Assembly (NCBI GenBank): GCA_016793165.1 | Contig: JAEULA010000051.1 | Location: forward strand, 1-64,000 | Direction of reading: 5' to 3' | Origin: Alphaproteobacteria bacterium | GTDB lineage: Bacteria; Pseudomonadota; Alphaproteobacteria; CACIAM-22H2 | DNA: 64,000 nucleotides | Shown: in pieces, positions 9,227 through 17,170 of the stretch | Position numbering within the stretch: the stretch's first letter is position 1 | Layout of the letters: every line of letters starts with the position of its first letter | The notes under the pieces: generated by a model | Told to the model about the DNA's origin: nothing | The model's input: the letters and a program-made list of their open reading frames with translations, nothing else | The model's database searches: none | Position numbers and translations under genes: made by a program

Positions 9227-10803
9227 TGGATCTCGTGCGCGCTCCGCTCCGCGCGGCCTTCGACCGGGCCGAGGCGGCGCTCGACGGCGTCTTCACCGCC
9301 GCCTGGAATCCGCTGCTGAATCTCGGCGCGCTGGGGTTCTTCTTCTATTGGATCATCACGGTCAGCGGCATCTACCTCTTCATCTTCTTCGACACGGGCG
9401 TGCACCAGGCCTACGCCTCGGTCGAGTACATGACGCATGACCAGTGGTATGCCGCCGGCGTGATGCGCAGCCTGCATCGCTACGCATCCGACGGGCTCGT
9501 CGTCGTCATGCTGCTGCATCTCGTGCGCGAGTTCGCGCTCGACCGCTATCGCGGCGTGCGCTGGTTCAGCTGGGTCACCGGCGTGCCGGTGCTCGTGCTG
9601 GTGTTCGTCGCCGGCATCTCCGGATACTGGATGGTCTGGGACCAGCTCGCGCAGTACGTGGCGCTGGTATCGACCGAGTGGCTCGACCGGCTGCCGATCT
9701 TCGGCGAGCCGATCGCGAAGAACTTCTTCTCGCCCGACACGCTCGAGAGCCGGTTCTTCACCCTGATGGTTTTCCTGCACATCGCGGTGCCGCTGATCGC
9801 GCTGATCGTGCTGTGGGTGCACCTGCAGCGCGTGACGAAACCGCGCATCAACCCGCCGCGGGGCCTGGCGGTCGGCGTCTTCGCATCGATGCTGCTTCTG
9901 TCGCTGGTCCATCCGGCGCTCAGCCAGGGGGCCGCGGATCTCGCGCAGGTCCCGGGCCGGGTGGGGCTCGATTGGTTCTACCTGCCGCTCTTCCCGCTGC
10001 TCGACCGGCTGCCCGGCACGGTGACCTGGGTGGGCGCGGGCGTGCTGCTGCTGATGCTCGTTGCGGTGCCCTGGATGCCGCCGATGCGCCGCGTGGCTGC
10101 CGCGGTCGTCGACCTGCGGAACTGCAACGGCTGCATCCGCTGCTTCGACGACTGCCCGTACAACGCGATCATGATGGGCGCGCGCACCGACGGACGCCCG
10201 TTCGAGCGCCAGGCGATCGTCAATCCGGCGCTTTGCGTGGGCTGCGGCATCTGCGCCGGGTCGTGCCCGACCTCGATGCCGTTCCGCACCGCCAGCGATC
10301 TCGCGCCTGGCATCGACCTTCCGGACCATTCCATGGCGATGCTGCGCGACGCCGTCCATGCCGCGTCGGCGGCGCTGTCGGGCGACACGCGCGTGCTGGT
10401 GTTCGGCTGCGAGCACGGCGCGAGGATCGATTCGCTCGCCTCGCCTCACGCCCGGGGCGTGTCGCTGCGCTGCGTCGGGCAGCTGCCGCCGTCCTTCCTC
10501 GACTACGTCCTCAGCCGCGACCTCGCCGACGGGGTCGTCCTCGCCGGCTGCAGCACGAACAGCTGCCATGCCCGCAAGGGCATCGACTGGACGGAGCAGC
10601 GCCTCGCGCGCAAGCGCGACCCGCAGCTGCGCGCGCGCGTGCCGCTGGCGCGGTTGCGGACGCATTGGCAGGGCCGCAAAGGGCGGCGCAGCCTCGACGC
10701 GCTGATCGAGGGCTTCACAACCGAGCTCGCGCGGCTGCCGGCACCGGTCCGCTCGGCCCGGCCCGGCGAGCCGATGCCGGCGACGGAGCGCGTCGATGGC
10801 TGA
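9226..10803 (+). CDS. Cytochrome b - 2[4Fe-4S] ferredoxin - MvhD-like fusion protein
   Basis: A 525-aa protein with three parts. Residues 30-285 form a cytochrome b6-like membrane domain with two His-x13-His pairs (His84/His98 and His185/His199) for two b hemes. Residues 297-350 form a bacterial ferredoxin domain with C300-C303-C306-C310 and C337-C340-C343-C347. Residues 385-470 resemble MvhD/HdrD-delta, the iron-sulfur subunit of heterodisulfide-reductase-linked complexes, with Cys395 (FGCEHGAR), Cys416, Cys442 and Cys447. It starts at ATG 9226 overlapping the SCO stop (TGATG). It probably moves electrons between the quinone pool and the soluble side of the membrane; its partner is unknown. 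Confidence 0.8.
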   Translation: MDLVRAPLRAAFDRAEAALDGVFTAAWNPLLNLGALGFFFYWIITVSGIYLFIFFDTGVHQAYASVEYMTHDQWYAAGVMRSLHRYASDGLVVVMLLHLVREFALDRYRGVRWFSWVTGVPVLVLVFVAGISGYWMVWDQLAQYVALVSTEWLDRLPIFGEPIAKNFFSPDTLESRFFTLMVFLHIAVPLIALIVLWVHLQRVTKPRINPPRGLAVGVFASMLLLSLVHPALSQGAADLAQVPGRVGLDWFYLPLFPLLDRLPGTVTWVGAGVLLLMLVAVPWMPPMRRVAAAVVDLRNCNGCIRCFDDCPYNAIMMGARTDGRPFERQAIVNPALCVGCGICAGSCPTSMPFRTASDLAPGIDLPDHSMAMLRDAVHAASAALSGDTRVLVFGCEHGARIDSLASPHARGVSLRCVGQLPPSFLDYVLSRDLADGVVLAGCSTNSCHARKGIDWTEQRLARKRDPQLRARVPLARLRTHWQGRKGRRSLDALIEGFTTELARLPAPVRSARPGEPMPATERVDG

Positions 10804-11299
10804 CGCGATGCGCTATGCCGGACAGGCGCTCGTGCTGGCCTTGCTGGCCGTCGCGATCGGATTCTTCGCGTCGCGGCCGACCCTCGAGTACTTCCCGGTC
10901 GATGCCGCCCAGATCAAGCTGAGCTTCGCGCACGGCTCGCAGCGGGTGGCCGAATGCCGCCGCCTGTCGGTGGAAGAGATCGCCCGCCTCCCGGCCAAGG
11001 ACCGCCGGCCCAACACCTGCGCGCGCGAGCGCGTGCCCATCCGGGTCCAGCTGCTGCTCGACGGCCGCCCGATCTACGACGAGGTCCTGCAGCCGACCGG
11101 GCTCGCGCGCGACGGCCCGGCGCGCGTCTACCGCAAGTTCCAGGTGCCGCCCGGCCGACACGAGATCACCGCGCGGCTGCGCGACAGCGGCCGTACCGAG
11201 GGCTTCGACCATGAGCGCAAGCTCGAGGTCGAGCTGAAGCCACTTCAGAACCTCGCGGTCGACTACAAGAGCGACCACGGCACCTTCGATTTCCGATAG
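10796..11299 (+). CDS. Membrane-anchored hypothetical protein of the heme-copper operon
   Basis: A 167-aa protein with one N-terminal membrane segment (about 8-25) and a hydrophilic, probably periplasmic domain with two cysteines in the AECRRLS and NTCARER segments. The C-terminal half (VPIRVQLLLDGRPIYDEV, then VPPGRHEITARLRD) looks like a small beta-sandwich. The reading frame overlaps the end of the cytochrome b fusion by 8 bp, so it is co-translated with it. I do not recognise a named family. It may be a dedicated assembly or electron-transfer partner. Confidence 0.75.
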   Translation: MADAMRYAGQALVLALLAVAIGFFASRPTLEYFPVDAAQIKLSFAHGSQRVAECRRLSVEEIARLPAKDRRPNTCARERVPIRVQLLLDGRPIYDEVLQPTGLARDGPARVYRKFQVPPGRHEITARLRDSGRTEGFDHERKLEVELKPLQNLAVDYKSDHGTFDFR

Positions 11300-11308
11300 G
11301 AGCTCGTC

Positions 11309-11707
11309 ATGGCCCTGATCGAGTGGCGGACCGAGTTCGAGACCGGGATCGCGGAGGTCGACCACGAGCATCGCGAGCTGGTCGAGCTGATCAACGCCCT
11401 GCATCGCGAGATCGACGCGGCGGCGCCGAAGCCCGCCGTCGCCGCCTTCCTCGGCGAAGTTCTGTCGCGGATCTCGGCGCACTTCGCGCTCGAGGAGTCG
11501 GCGATGCGTCGCCGGCGCTACGACGCCTATGTCGAGCACAAGGCCGACCACGAGAAGCTGCTCGACGATCTGCGCGACATCATGGATGCGCATCACGACG
11601 ACCGGGCCGTCGACTATGCCGGGGACCTCAAGCGCGCCGTCCAGGACTGGTTCGTGGCGCATTTCAAGACGCATGATGCGCGGCTGCATCGCGCCCCGGG
11701 GGCCTGA
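11309..11707 (+). CDS. Bacteriohemerythrin
   Basis: A 132-aa four-helix di-iron protein. All seven ligands of bacteriohemerythrin are in place: His21 (VDHEHREL), His58 and Glu62 (HFALE), His77 and His81 (HKADH), His118 and Asp123 (HFKTHD). The family binds O2 and also NO at the di-iron site. It follows the hypothetical gene by 9 bp with a GGAG ribosome site. As the last gene of the operon it could deliver or buffer NO or O2 for the heme-copper enzyme (inference). Confidence 0.92.
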   Translation: MALIEWRTEFETGIAEVDHEHRELVELINALHREIDAAAPKPAVAAFLGEVLSRISAHFALEESAMRRRRYDAYVEHKADHEKLLDDLRDIMDAHHDDRAVDYAGDLKRAVQDWFVAHFKTHDARLHRAPGA

Positions 11708-11747
11708 CGCCGGCGCGAACCCGTCGAGGATTAAGGGGAAATAAACG

Positions 11748-11766
11748 CGTCAAGGGCACCTTGTCG
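11748..11766. promoter_or_regulatory. Inverted repeat before the chemoreceptor gene
   Basis: CGTCAAGG-GCA-CCTTGTCG has 8-bp arms with one mismatch and lies 33 bp before the chemoreceptor start, just after an AT-rich patch (TTAAGGGGAAATAAA). It may be an operator for the chemoreceptor or part of the end signal of the preceding operon. It does not match the FNR-box consensus. Confidence 0.3.
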
Positions 11767-11798
11767 CAGGGGGGGACGGATCGACGGCTCGAGGCCCC

Positions 11799-13490
11799 AT
11801 GCGCAACGCCCTCCGCGACCTCAGCATCGGCGGCAAGATCTACGCCCTGGCGAGCGCCTTCGCGCTGGTCGCGGCCCTCATCGCCTGGCTCGGCATCGAC
11901 GCGATGCGGACCTACGGCCGGCGCGTCGCCGAGATCGACGCCGCCGCCGACCGCGCCCTGCTCGCCGAGCGGGTCAACGGGCTGGTCAATGCCGTGGTCA
12001 TGGAGTCGCGCGGCATCTATATGGCCCGCGACAAGGCCGAGGCGGCGCGCTTCGGCCGCCCGCTCGTCCAGCATCTCGAGAGGATCGACGCGACCGTCGC
12101 GGCCTGGCGCGGCCTGGTCCCGCCGGACCAGCGCGACGGGTTCGAGAAGGTCGCGCGCGCGGCGGGAGAGTTCGACCGCTTCCGTCGCGAGCTCGTGCGC
12201 CTGTCGCAGGAGGCGACGCTGCCCGAGGCCCGTGCCTACGGCGACAACGAGACCAACCGCAGCAACCGCCAGGCCTTCAACACCGCGCTGCAGGCCGTGT
12301 CGGAGGCGAACGCCGCCACATCGGACCGGCTCCAGGCCGAACTCACGGAGTTCTATTCGGGACGCCTCGCGCTGATGGTCGGGGTCGGCACGATCGGCCT
12401 CGTCCTGGTCTTCGGCGTCGTGGTCGCGACGGTGCGCGCGCGCATCGCGCGGCCGCTCGCCGCGATCACCGCGGCGACGGAGCAGCTGGCCGAGGGCAAT
12501 CTCGAGACCGCCGTTCCGCTCGCGGCCGGGCGCGACGAGATCGGGCGCCTCATCGACTCGCTGCGCAGCTTCCAGTCGAAGCTGCTCGAGGCCGATCGCC
12601 TGCGCGGCGTGCAGGCGGAGGAGCAGGCGCGCCAGGCGGCGCGGGCCCGGTCCGTCGAGACGGCCGTGGCCGCCTTCCAAACCTCGGTCGCCGAGATCGT
12701 CGGCTCTCTGGCCTCCTCGTCGGCCGAGCTCGACGCATCCGGCAAGGCGATGGCGGAGGTGGCCGACGTGACGCGCGGCCAGTCGGCCTCGGCGGCGTCC
12801 GCCTCGGAGGAGGCGTCGACGAACGTCCAGACGGTGGCCGCCGCCGCGGAGGAACTCAGCGGGTCGATCGTCGAGATCAGCCGCCAGGTGTCGCAATCCT
12901 CCGAGATCGCGACCCAAGCCACCGCCGAGGCGGAGCGCACCAACCAGACCGTCCAGGGTCTGGAGCGCGCCGCGCAGCGGATCGGCGACGTCGTCAAGTT
13001 GATCGCCGACATCGCGTCGCAGACCAACCTGCTCGCGCTCAACGCGACGATCGAGGCCGCGCGCGCCGGCGACGCCGGCAAGGGCTTCGCGGTGGTCGCC
13101 TCGGAGGTGAAGAACCTGGCCACGCAGACCGCGCGCGCCACCGAAGAGATCGCTGCGACCGTCTCGGAGATCCAGGGCGCCACGACGGGCAGCGTTGCGG
13201 CCATCATGCGCATCGGCGCCGTGATCGGGAAGATGAGCGAGATCGCCTCGGCGATCGCGGCCGCCGTCGAGCAGCAGGGTTCGGCGACCCGGGAGATCGC
13301 CCGCAACGTGCAGCAGGCCGCGACCGGGACCCGGCAGGTCTCGGAGAACGTCGCGTCGGTGTCGCGTGCTGCCGACGACACGGGCCTCGCGGCGGAGCGC
13401 ATCGCCGCCACGTCGTCGAGCGTCGCGCGCCAGTCGGCCGTGCTGCGCGACGAGGTCGACACCTTCCTCGGCCGCGTGCGCGCGGCCTGA
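11799..13490 (+). CDS. Methyl-accepting chemotaxis protein
   Basis: A 563-aa transmembrane chemoreceptor. It has TM1 (about 14-34), a periplasmic helical sensor of about 150 aa, and TM2 (about 189-210). A HAMP linker follows ([18 protein letters not shown] onward), then the long cytoplasmic coiled-coil signalling domain. The conserved hairpin tip contains [20 protein letters not shown] and is followed by [15 protein letters not shown]. The sensor is a short four-helix type with no recognised ligand signature. Lying directly downstream of the NO/O2-handling operon, it may mediate energy or NOx taxis; that is inference. Confidence 0.93.
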   Translation: MRNALRDLSIGGKIYALASAFALVAALIAWLGIDAMRTYGRRVAEIDAAADRALLAERVNGLVNAVVMESRGIYMARDKAEAARFGRPLVQHLERIDATVAAWRGLVPPDQRDGFEKVARAAGEFDRFRRELVRLSQEATLPEARAYGDNETNRSNRQAFNTALQAVSEANAATSDRLQAELTEFYSGRLALMVGVGTIGLVLVFGVVVATVRARIARPLAAITAATEQLAEGNLETAVPLAAGRDEIGRLIDSLRSFQSKLLEADRLRGVQAEEQARQAARARSVETAVAAFQTSVAEIVGSLASSSAELDASGKAMAEVADVTRGQSASAASASEEASTNVQTVAAAAEELSGSIVEISRQVSQSSEIATQATAEAERTNQTVQGLERAAQRIGDVVKLIADIASQTNLLALNATIEAARAGDAGKGFAVVASEVKNLATQTARATEEIAATVSEIQGATTGSVAAIMRIGAVIGKMSEIASAIAAAVEQQGSATREIARNVQQAATGTRQVSENVASVSRAADDTGLAAERIAATSSSVARQSAVLRDEVDTFLGRVRAA

Positions 13491-13497
13491 GCGGCCG

Positions 13498-13514
13498 CCC
13501 GCCGCCGCGGCGGG
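13498..13514 (+). terminator. GC palindrome after the chemoreceptor gene
   Basis: CCCGCCGC-C-GCGGCGGG has perfect 8-bp arms and starts 8 bp after the chemoreceptor stop. It could fold into a terminator-like hairpin but lacks a T run, so the call is tentative. Confidence 0.3.
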
Positions 13515-13620
13515 TCTCGCCCTTCCGGATCGCCTTCGCTACAGTGGTCGACAACGGCCCCGTGACAGGCATCGGGGCCGGTCGACAGGCAGGCAACAGC
13601 CCAACGCTGGAGGCGGGACG

Positions 13621-15204
13621 ATGATCAGGAAAGCGACGCTCGGAATCTCGGCGGCGATTGCCGTCGGCGCGACCATGATGGCTGCGGCGCAGGCGCAGAC
13701 GCTCAATGTCGTGATGCACTCGGACCTCAGGATCCTCGATCCGATCTGGACGACGGCCTACATCGTCCGCAACCACGGCTACATGATCTACGACACGCTG
13801 CTCGCGATGGACGAGAAGCTTGCGGTCAAGCCGCAGATGCTCGCCGCGATGCCGGAGGTCAGCGCCGACAAGCTCACCTACAGCTTCACCCTGCGCGACG
13901 GCCTCGCCTGGCACGACGGCGCGCCGGTCACCTCCGCCGACGCGATCGCGTCGATCAAGCGCTGGGGCGCGCGCGATTCGATGGGCCAGAAGCTGATGGC
14001 CTTCGTGAAGGAGTTCCAGGAGGTCGACGCGAAGACCTTCAAGCTCGTCCTCAAGGAGCCCTACGGACTCGTGGTCGAGTCGCTGGGCAAGCCGTCGTCG
14101 AACGTGCCCTTCATGATGCCCAAGCGGGTCGCGGACACGAACCCGATGGAGCAGATCTCCGACTTCACGGGCTCGGGCCCGTTCGTGTTCAAGCGCGACG
14201 AATGGAAGCCCGGCGACAAGACGGTGTATCTCAAGTTCGCCAACTACAAGCCGCGCAGCGAGGCGCCGAGCGGCCTCTCGGGCGGCAAGGTCGTCAAGGT
14301 CGACCGGGTCGAATGGCGCGCGATCCCCGACCACCAGACCGCCGTGAACGCGCTGCTCGCGGGAGAGATCGACTACATCGAGGCGCCGCCGCACGACCTG
14401 CTGCCGGTGCTCAAGAAGGACCGCGGCGTCCAGCTCGTCGATTGGAACCCGCTCGGCAACCAGTACGTCTTCCGCTTCAACTGGACCCAGCCGCCCTTCG
14501 ACAATCCCAAGATCCGCCAGGCCGTCGCCGTCGCCTTCAACCAGGAGGACTTCCTGAAGGCGGTGATCGGCGACGCCGACTACTACAAAGTCTGCAAGGC
14601 GCTCTTCATCTGCGGCACGCCGTTGGGCAGCACCAAGGGCACCGAGCCCTATCTCGAGTCCAACTTCGACCGCGCCAAGGCGCTGCTGAAGGAGGGCGGC
14701 TACGACGGCAAGCCGGTCGTGCTGATGCAGTCGACCGACCTCATCGTCCTCACGAACCTCGCGCCGGTCGCCAAGGACCTGATGACCCGGGCCGGGTTCA
14801 ACGTCGACATGCAGTCGATGGACTGGCAGACGCTGGTCGCGCGGCGCGTTAAGAAGGATCCGGCGAGCGCCGGCGGATGGAACGCGGCGATGACCTCGTG
14901 GGTCGCCGCCGACATCCTCAACCCGGTGATGACCGGGTTCCTCAACGCGAGCTGCGAGAACGCGAACTGGGGCTGGCCCTGCGACAAGGACATGGAGAAG
15001 CTCCGCGACGACTTCGCGCGCGAGACCGATCCGGCCAAGCAGAAGGCGATCGCGGAGCAGGTGCAGGTCCGCGCCTTCGAGATCATGACCCACATCCCGC
15101 TCGGGCAGTGGTACCAGCCGGGTGCCATCCGCAAGGGCGTGATCGACGGCGTGCTCACCGCGCCGGCGCCGGTGTTCTGGAACATGACCAAGAAGGGCAA
15201 CTGA
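13621..15204 (+). CDS. ABC transporter substrate-binding protein, peptide/nickel family 5
   Basis: A 527-aa periplasmic binding protein of the DppA/OppA type. The signal peptide covers about residues 1-26 (AAAQAQT cleavage region). The SBP_bac_5 fold follows, with the family pieces LTYSFTLRDGLAWHDGAPVTSAD, NQEDFL and a C-terminal EIMTHIPLGQWYQP region. It probably binds di- or oligopeptides or a related amide or opine. It is the first gene of a four-gene importer; a long hairpin separates it from the permease genes. Confidence 0.93.
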   Translation: MIRKATLGISAAIAVGATMMAAAQAQTLNVVMHSDLRILDPIWTTAYIVRNHGYMIYDTLLAMDEKLAVKPQMLAAMPEVSADKLTYSFTLRDGLAWHDGAPVTSADAIASIKRWGARDSMGQKLMAFVKEFQEVDAKTFKLVLKEPYGLVVESLGKPSSNVPFMMPKRVADTNPMEQISDFTGSGPFVFKRDEWKPGDKTVYLKFANYKPRSEAPSGLSGGKVVKVDRVEWRAIPDHQTAVNALLAGEIDYIEAPPHDLLPVLKKDRGVQLVDWNPLGNQYVFRFNWTQPPFDNPKIRQAVAVAFNQEDFLKAVIGDADYYKVCKALFICGTPLGSTKGTEPYLESNFDRAKALLKEGGYDGKPVVLMQSTDLIVLTNLAPVAKDLMTRAGFNVDMQSMDWQTLVARRVKKDPASAGGWNAAMTSWVAADILNPVMTGFLNASCENANWGWPCDKDMEKLRDDFARETDPAKQKAIAEQVQVRAFEIMTHIPLGQWYQPGAIRKGVIDGVLTAPAPVFWNMTKKGN

Positions 15205-15212
15205 CAAGGGGT

Positions 15213-15289
15213 CCCCTCGCCGCCGCCGCGCAGGCCGCCGCGTCTCGGACGAGGCGCGGCGGCCTGCGCGGATCGCGGCCGGCGAGGGG
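15213..15289 (+). other. 77-nt intercistronic hairpin between binding-protein and permease genes
   Basis: Two nested perfect inverted repeats fill the 101-bp gap. The outer arms are 10 bp (15213-15222 with 15280-15289) and the inner arms 17 bp (15226-15242 with 15255-15271). The 12-nt loop itself contains CTCG-GA-CGAG. There is no T run, so it is more likely an mRNA-stabilising or attenuating structure than a strong terminator. Such stems typically keep the binding protein more abundant than its permease. Confidence 0.8.
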
Positions 15290-15305
15290 AGGCGTCGTCC
15301 GGTCC

Positions 15306-16247
15306 ATGCTGGCTTTCATCGCCCGCCGTCTGCTCGCGACGATTCCCGTCCTCGCCGTCGTCGCGGTGTTCGTCTTCCTGCTGCTGCGCCTCACGCCCGG
15401 CGACCCGGCGGCGGTGATCGCCGGGGAGAACGCCAACGCCGCGCAGATCGATGCGATCCGCGGCAAGCTCGGCCTCGACCAGCCGCTGGCGACCCAATTC
15501 GTCGTCTGGATCGGCCGCGTCCTGCAAGGCGATCTCGGGGAGTCGTTCTTCTACAAGAAGACCGTCGCGGAGCTGATCGGCGAGCGGCTGGAGCCGACCC
15601 TGATGCTCTCGCTCGCGACGATGGTCATCGCGATCCTGGTCGCGATCCCGATGGGCGTGCTGGCGGCCTACAAGCACGACACCTGGATCGACCGCGCGAC
15701 GATGGCGTTCTCGGTGCTGGGCTTCTCGGTGCCGGTCTTCGTGATCGGCTACCTCCTGATCTACGTCTTCGCCATCGAGCTCGGGTGGCTGCCGGTCCAG
15801 GGCTACGGGCGCCTCGCGCGCGGACTGCCGAACTTCCTCGAGCGCATCGTCCTGCCCGCGGCGACGCTCAGCGTGATCTACATCGCGCTGATCGCGCGCA
15901 TCACGCGGGCCAGCGTGCTCGAGGTCCTCGGCGAGGACTACATCCGGACGGCGCGGGCCAAGGGGCTTCCCGAGGCGAAGATCCTGCGCCGGCACGCGCT
16001 GCGCAACGCGGCGGTGCCGATCGTCACGGTGATCGGCATCGGCATCGCACTGCTCATCGGCGGCGCGATCGTGACCGAGAGCGTCTACAACATCCCCGGC
16101 CTGGGCCGTCTCGTCGTCGATGCGGTCCTCGCGCGCGACTTCCCGATCATCCAGGGCGTGATCCTGCTGTTCTCGGTCGCCTACGTCCTGGTCAACCTGG
16201 CCATCGACCTGGCGTACACGCTCTTCGACCCGAGGATCCGGTATTGA
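15306..16247 (+). CDS. ABC transporter permease, DppB/OppB type
   Basis: A 313-aa inner-membrane permease with about six helices. The BPD_transp_1 domain begins with the family N-terminus FIARRLLATIPVLAVV and contains the EAA loop (DYIRTARAKGLPEAKILRRH). The C-terminal DLAYTLFDPRIRY motif is the usual DppB ending. It overlaps the next permease by 4 bp, whose start is the TTG in the TTGA junction. Confidence 0.94.
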   Translation: MLAFIARRLLATIPVLAVVAVFVFLLLRLTPGDPAAVIAGENANAAQIDAIRGKLGLDQPLATQFVVWIGRVLQGDLGESFFYKKTVAELIGERLEPTLMLSLATMVIAILVAIPMGVLAAYKHDTWIDRATMAFSVLGFSVPVFVIGYLLIYVFAIELGWLPVQGYGRLARGLPNFLERIVLPAATLSVIYIALIARITRASVLEVLGEDYIRTARAKGLPEAKILRRHALRNAAVPIVTVIGIGIALLIGGAIVTESVYNIPGLGRLVVDAVLARDFPIIQGVILLFSVAYVLVNLAIDLAYTLFDPRIRY

Positions 16248-17170
16248 GCGCCCCGGCCGACGCCGCTACGCCGTCCGCCGTCCGGCGCCTCGGGGCGCTG
16301 GCCCGCGCGCTGCGACACAAGGGTGCGATCTTCGGGGCGCTGATCCTCGCGGCGATGATCGTCGTCGCGCTGGCGGCGCCGCTGCTCGGCACGGGCAGCC
16401 CGACGAGGATCGATCCGACCTGCCGCAACCGGGCGCCCGGGGTCGAATGCGTCACCCGCGACGCGAGCGGCAAGCGCGTCGCGGTGACGCCGCTGATGGG
16501 CACCGACAGCCTGGGGCGGGACGTCTACAGCCGCGTGATCTACGGCGCGCGCGTATCGCTGCTCATCGGGCTGTCGGTGGCGGTCGTCGCGATCGCCATC
16601 GGGCTGGTGATCGGCCTGGTGTCCGGCTATTTCCGCTGGCTCGACGCGGTCGTCATGCGCGTCATGGACGGGCTGATGGCGATCCCGGCGATCCTGATCG
16701 CGATCGCGCTGGTCGCGGTCTGGCGCGGCGCGATCCACGCCGTGGCGCTGGTGGTGCTGGCGATCGTGGTCCCCGAGATCCCGCGCGTCGTGCGGCTCGT
16801 GCGCTCCGTGGTCCTGACGATCCGCGAGGAGCCCTATGTCGAGGCCGCGATCGCCGTCGGCACGCCGACGCCGCTGATCCTCGTGCGTCACGTGCTGCCG
16901 AACACGATCGCGCCGCTGATCGTCCAGGGCACCTACATCTGCGCATCGGCGATGCTGGTCGAGGCGATCCTCTCCTTCCTCGGCATCGGCATACCCGCGG
17001 AGACGCCGAGCTGGGGCAACATCATGGCCGAGGGGCGCACGGTGTTCCGCATCGCGCCGCACAACATCCTGTTCCCGGGAATCTTCCTGGCGCTGACGGT
17101 GCTGGCGGTCAACATCCTGGGCGACGGGCTGCGCGACACGCTCGACCCGCGACTGAGCAAGCGGATGTGA
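16244..17170 (+). CDS. ABC transporter permease, DppC/OppC type
   Basis: A 308-aa partner permease. An N-terminal OppC_N segment with one helix is followed by MGTDSLGRDVYSRVIYGAR, which is diagnostic of DppC, and the permease domain with its EAA loop (YVEAAIAVGTPTPLILVRHV). It ends LDPRLSKRM. The chosen start is TTG 16244, overlapping the upstream stop as TTGA; no ATG or GTG lies close enough in frame. It overlaps the ATPase gene by 4 bp. Confidence 0.92.
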   Translation: MSAPADAATPSAVRRLGALARALRHKGAIFGALILAAMIVVALAAPLLGTGSPTRIDPTCRNRAPGVECVTRDASGKRVAVTPLMGTDSLGRDVYSRVIYGARVSLLIGLSVAVVAIAIGLVIGLVSGYFRWLDAVVMRVMDGLMAIPAILIAIALVAVWRGAIHAVALVVLAIVVPEIPRVVRLVRSVVLTIREEPYVEAAIAVGTPTPLILVRHVLPNTIAPLIVQGTYICASAMLVEAILSFLGIGIPAETPSWGNIMAEGRTVFRIAPHNILFPGIFLALTVLAVNILGDGLRDTLDPRLSKRM

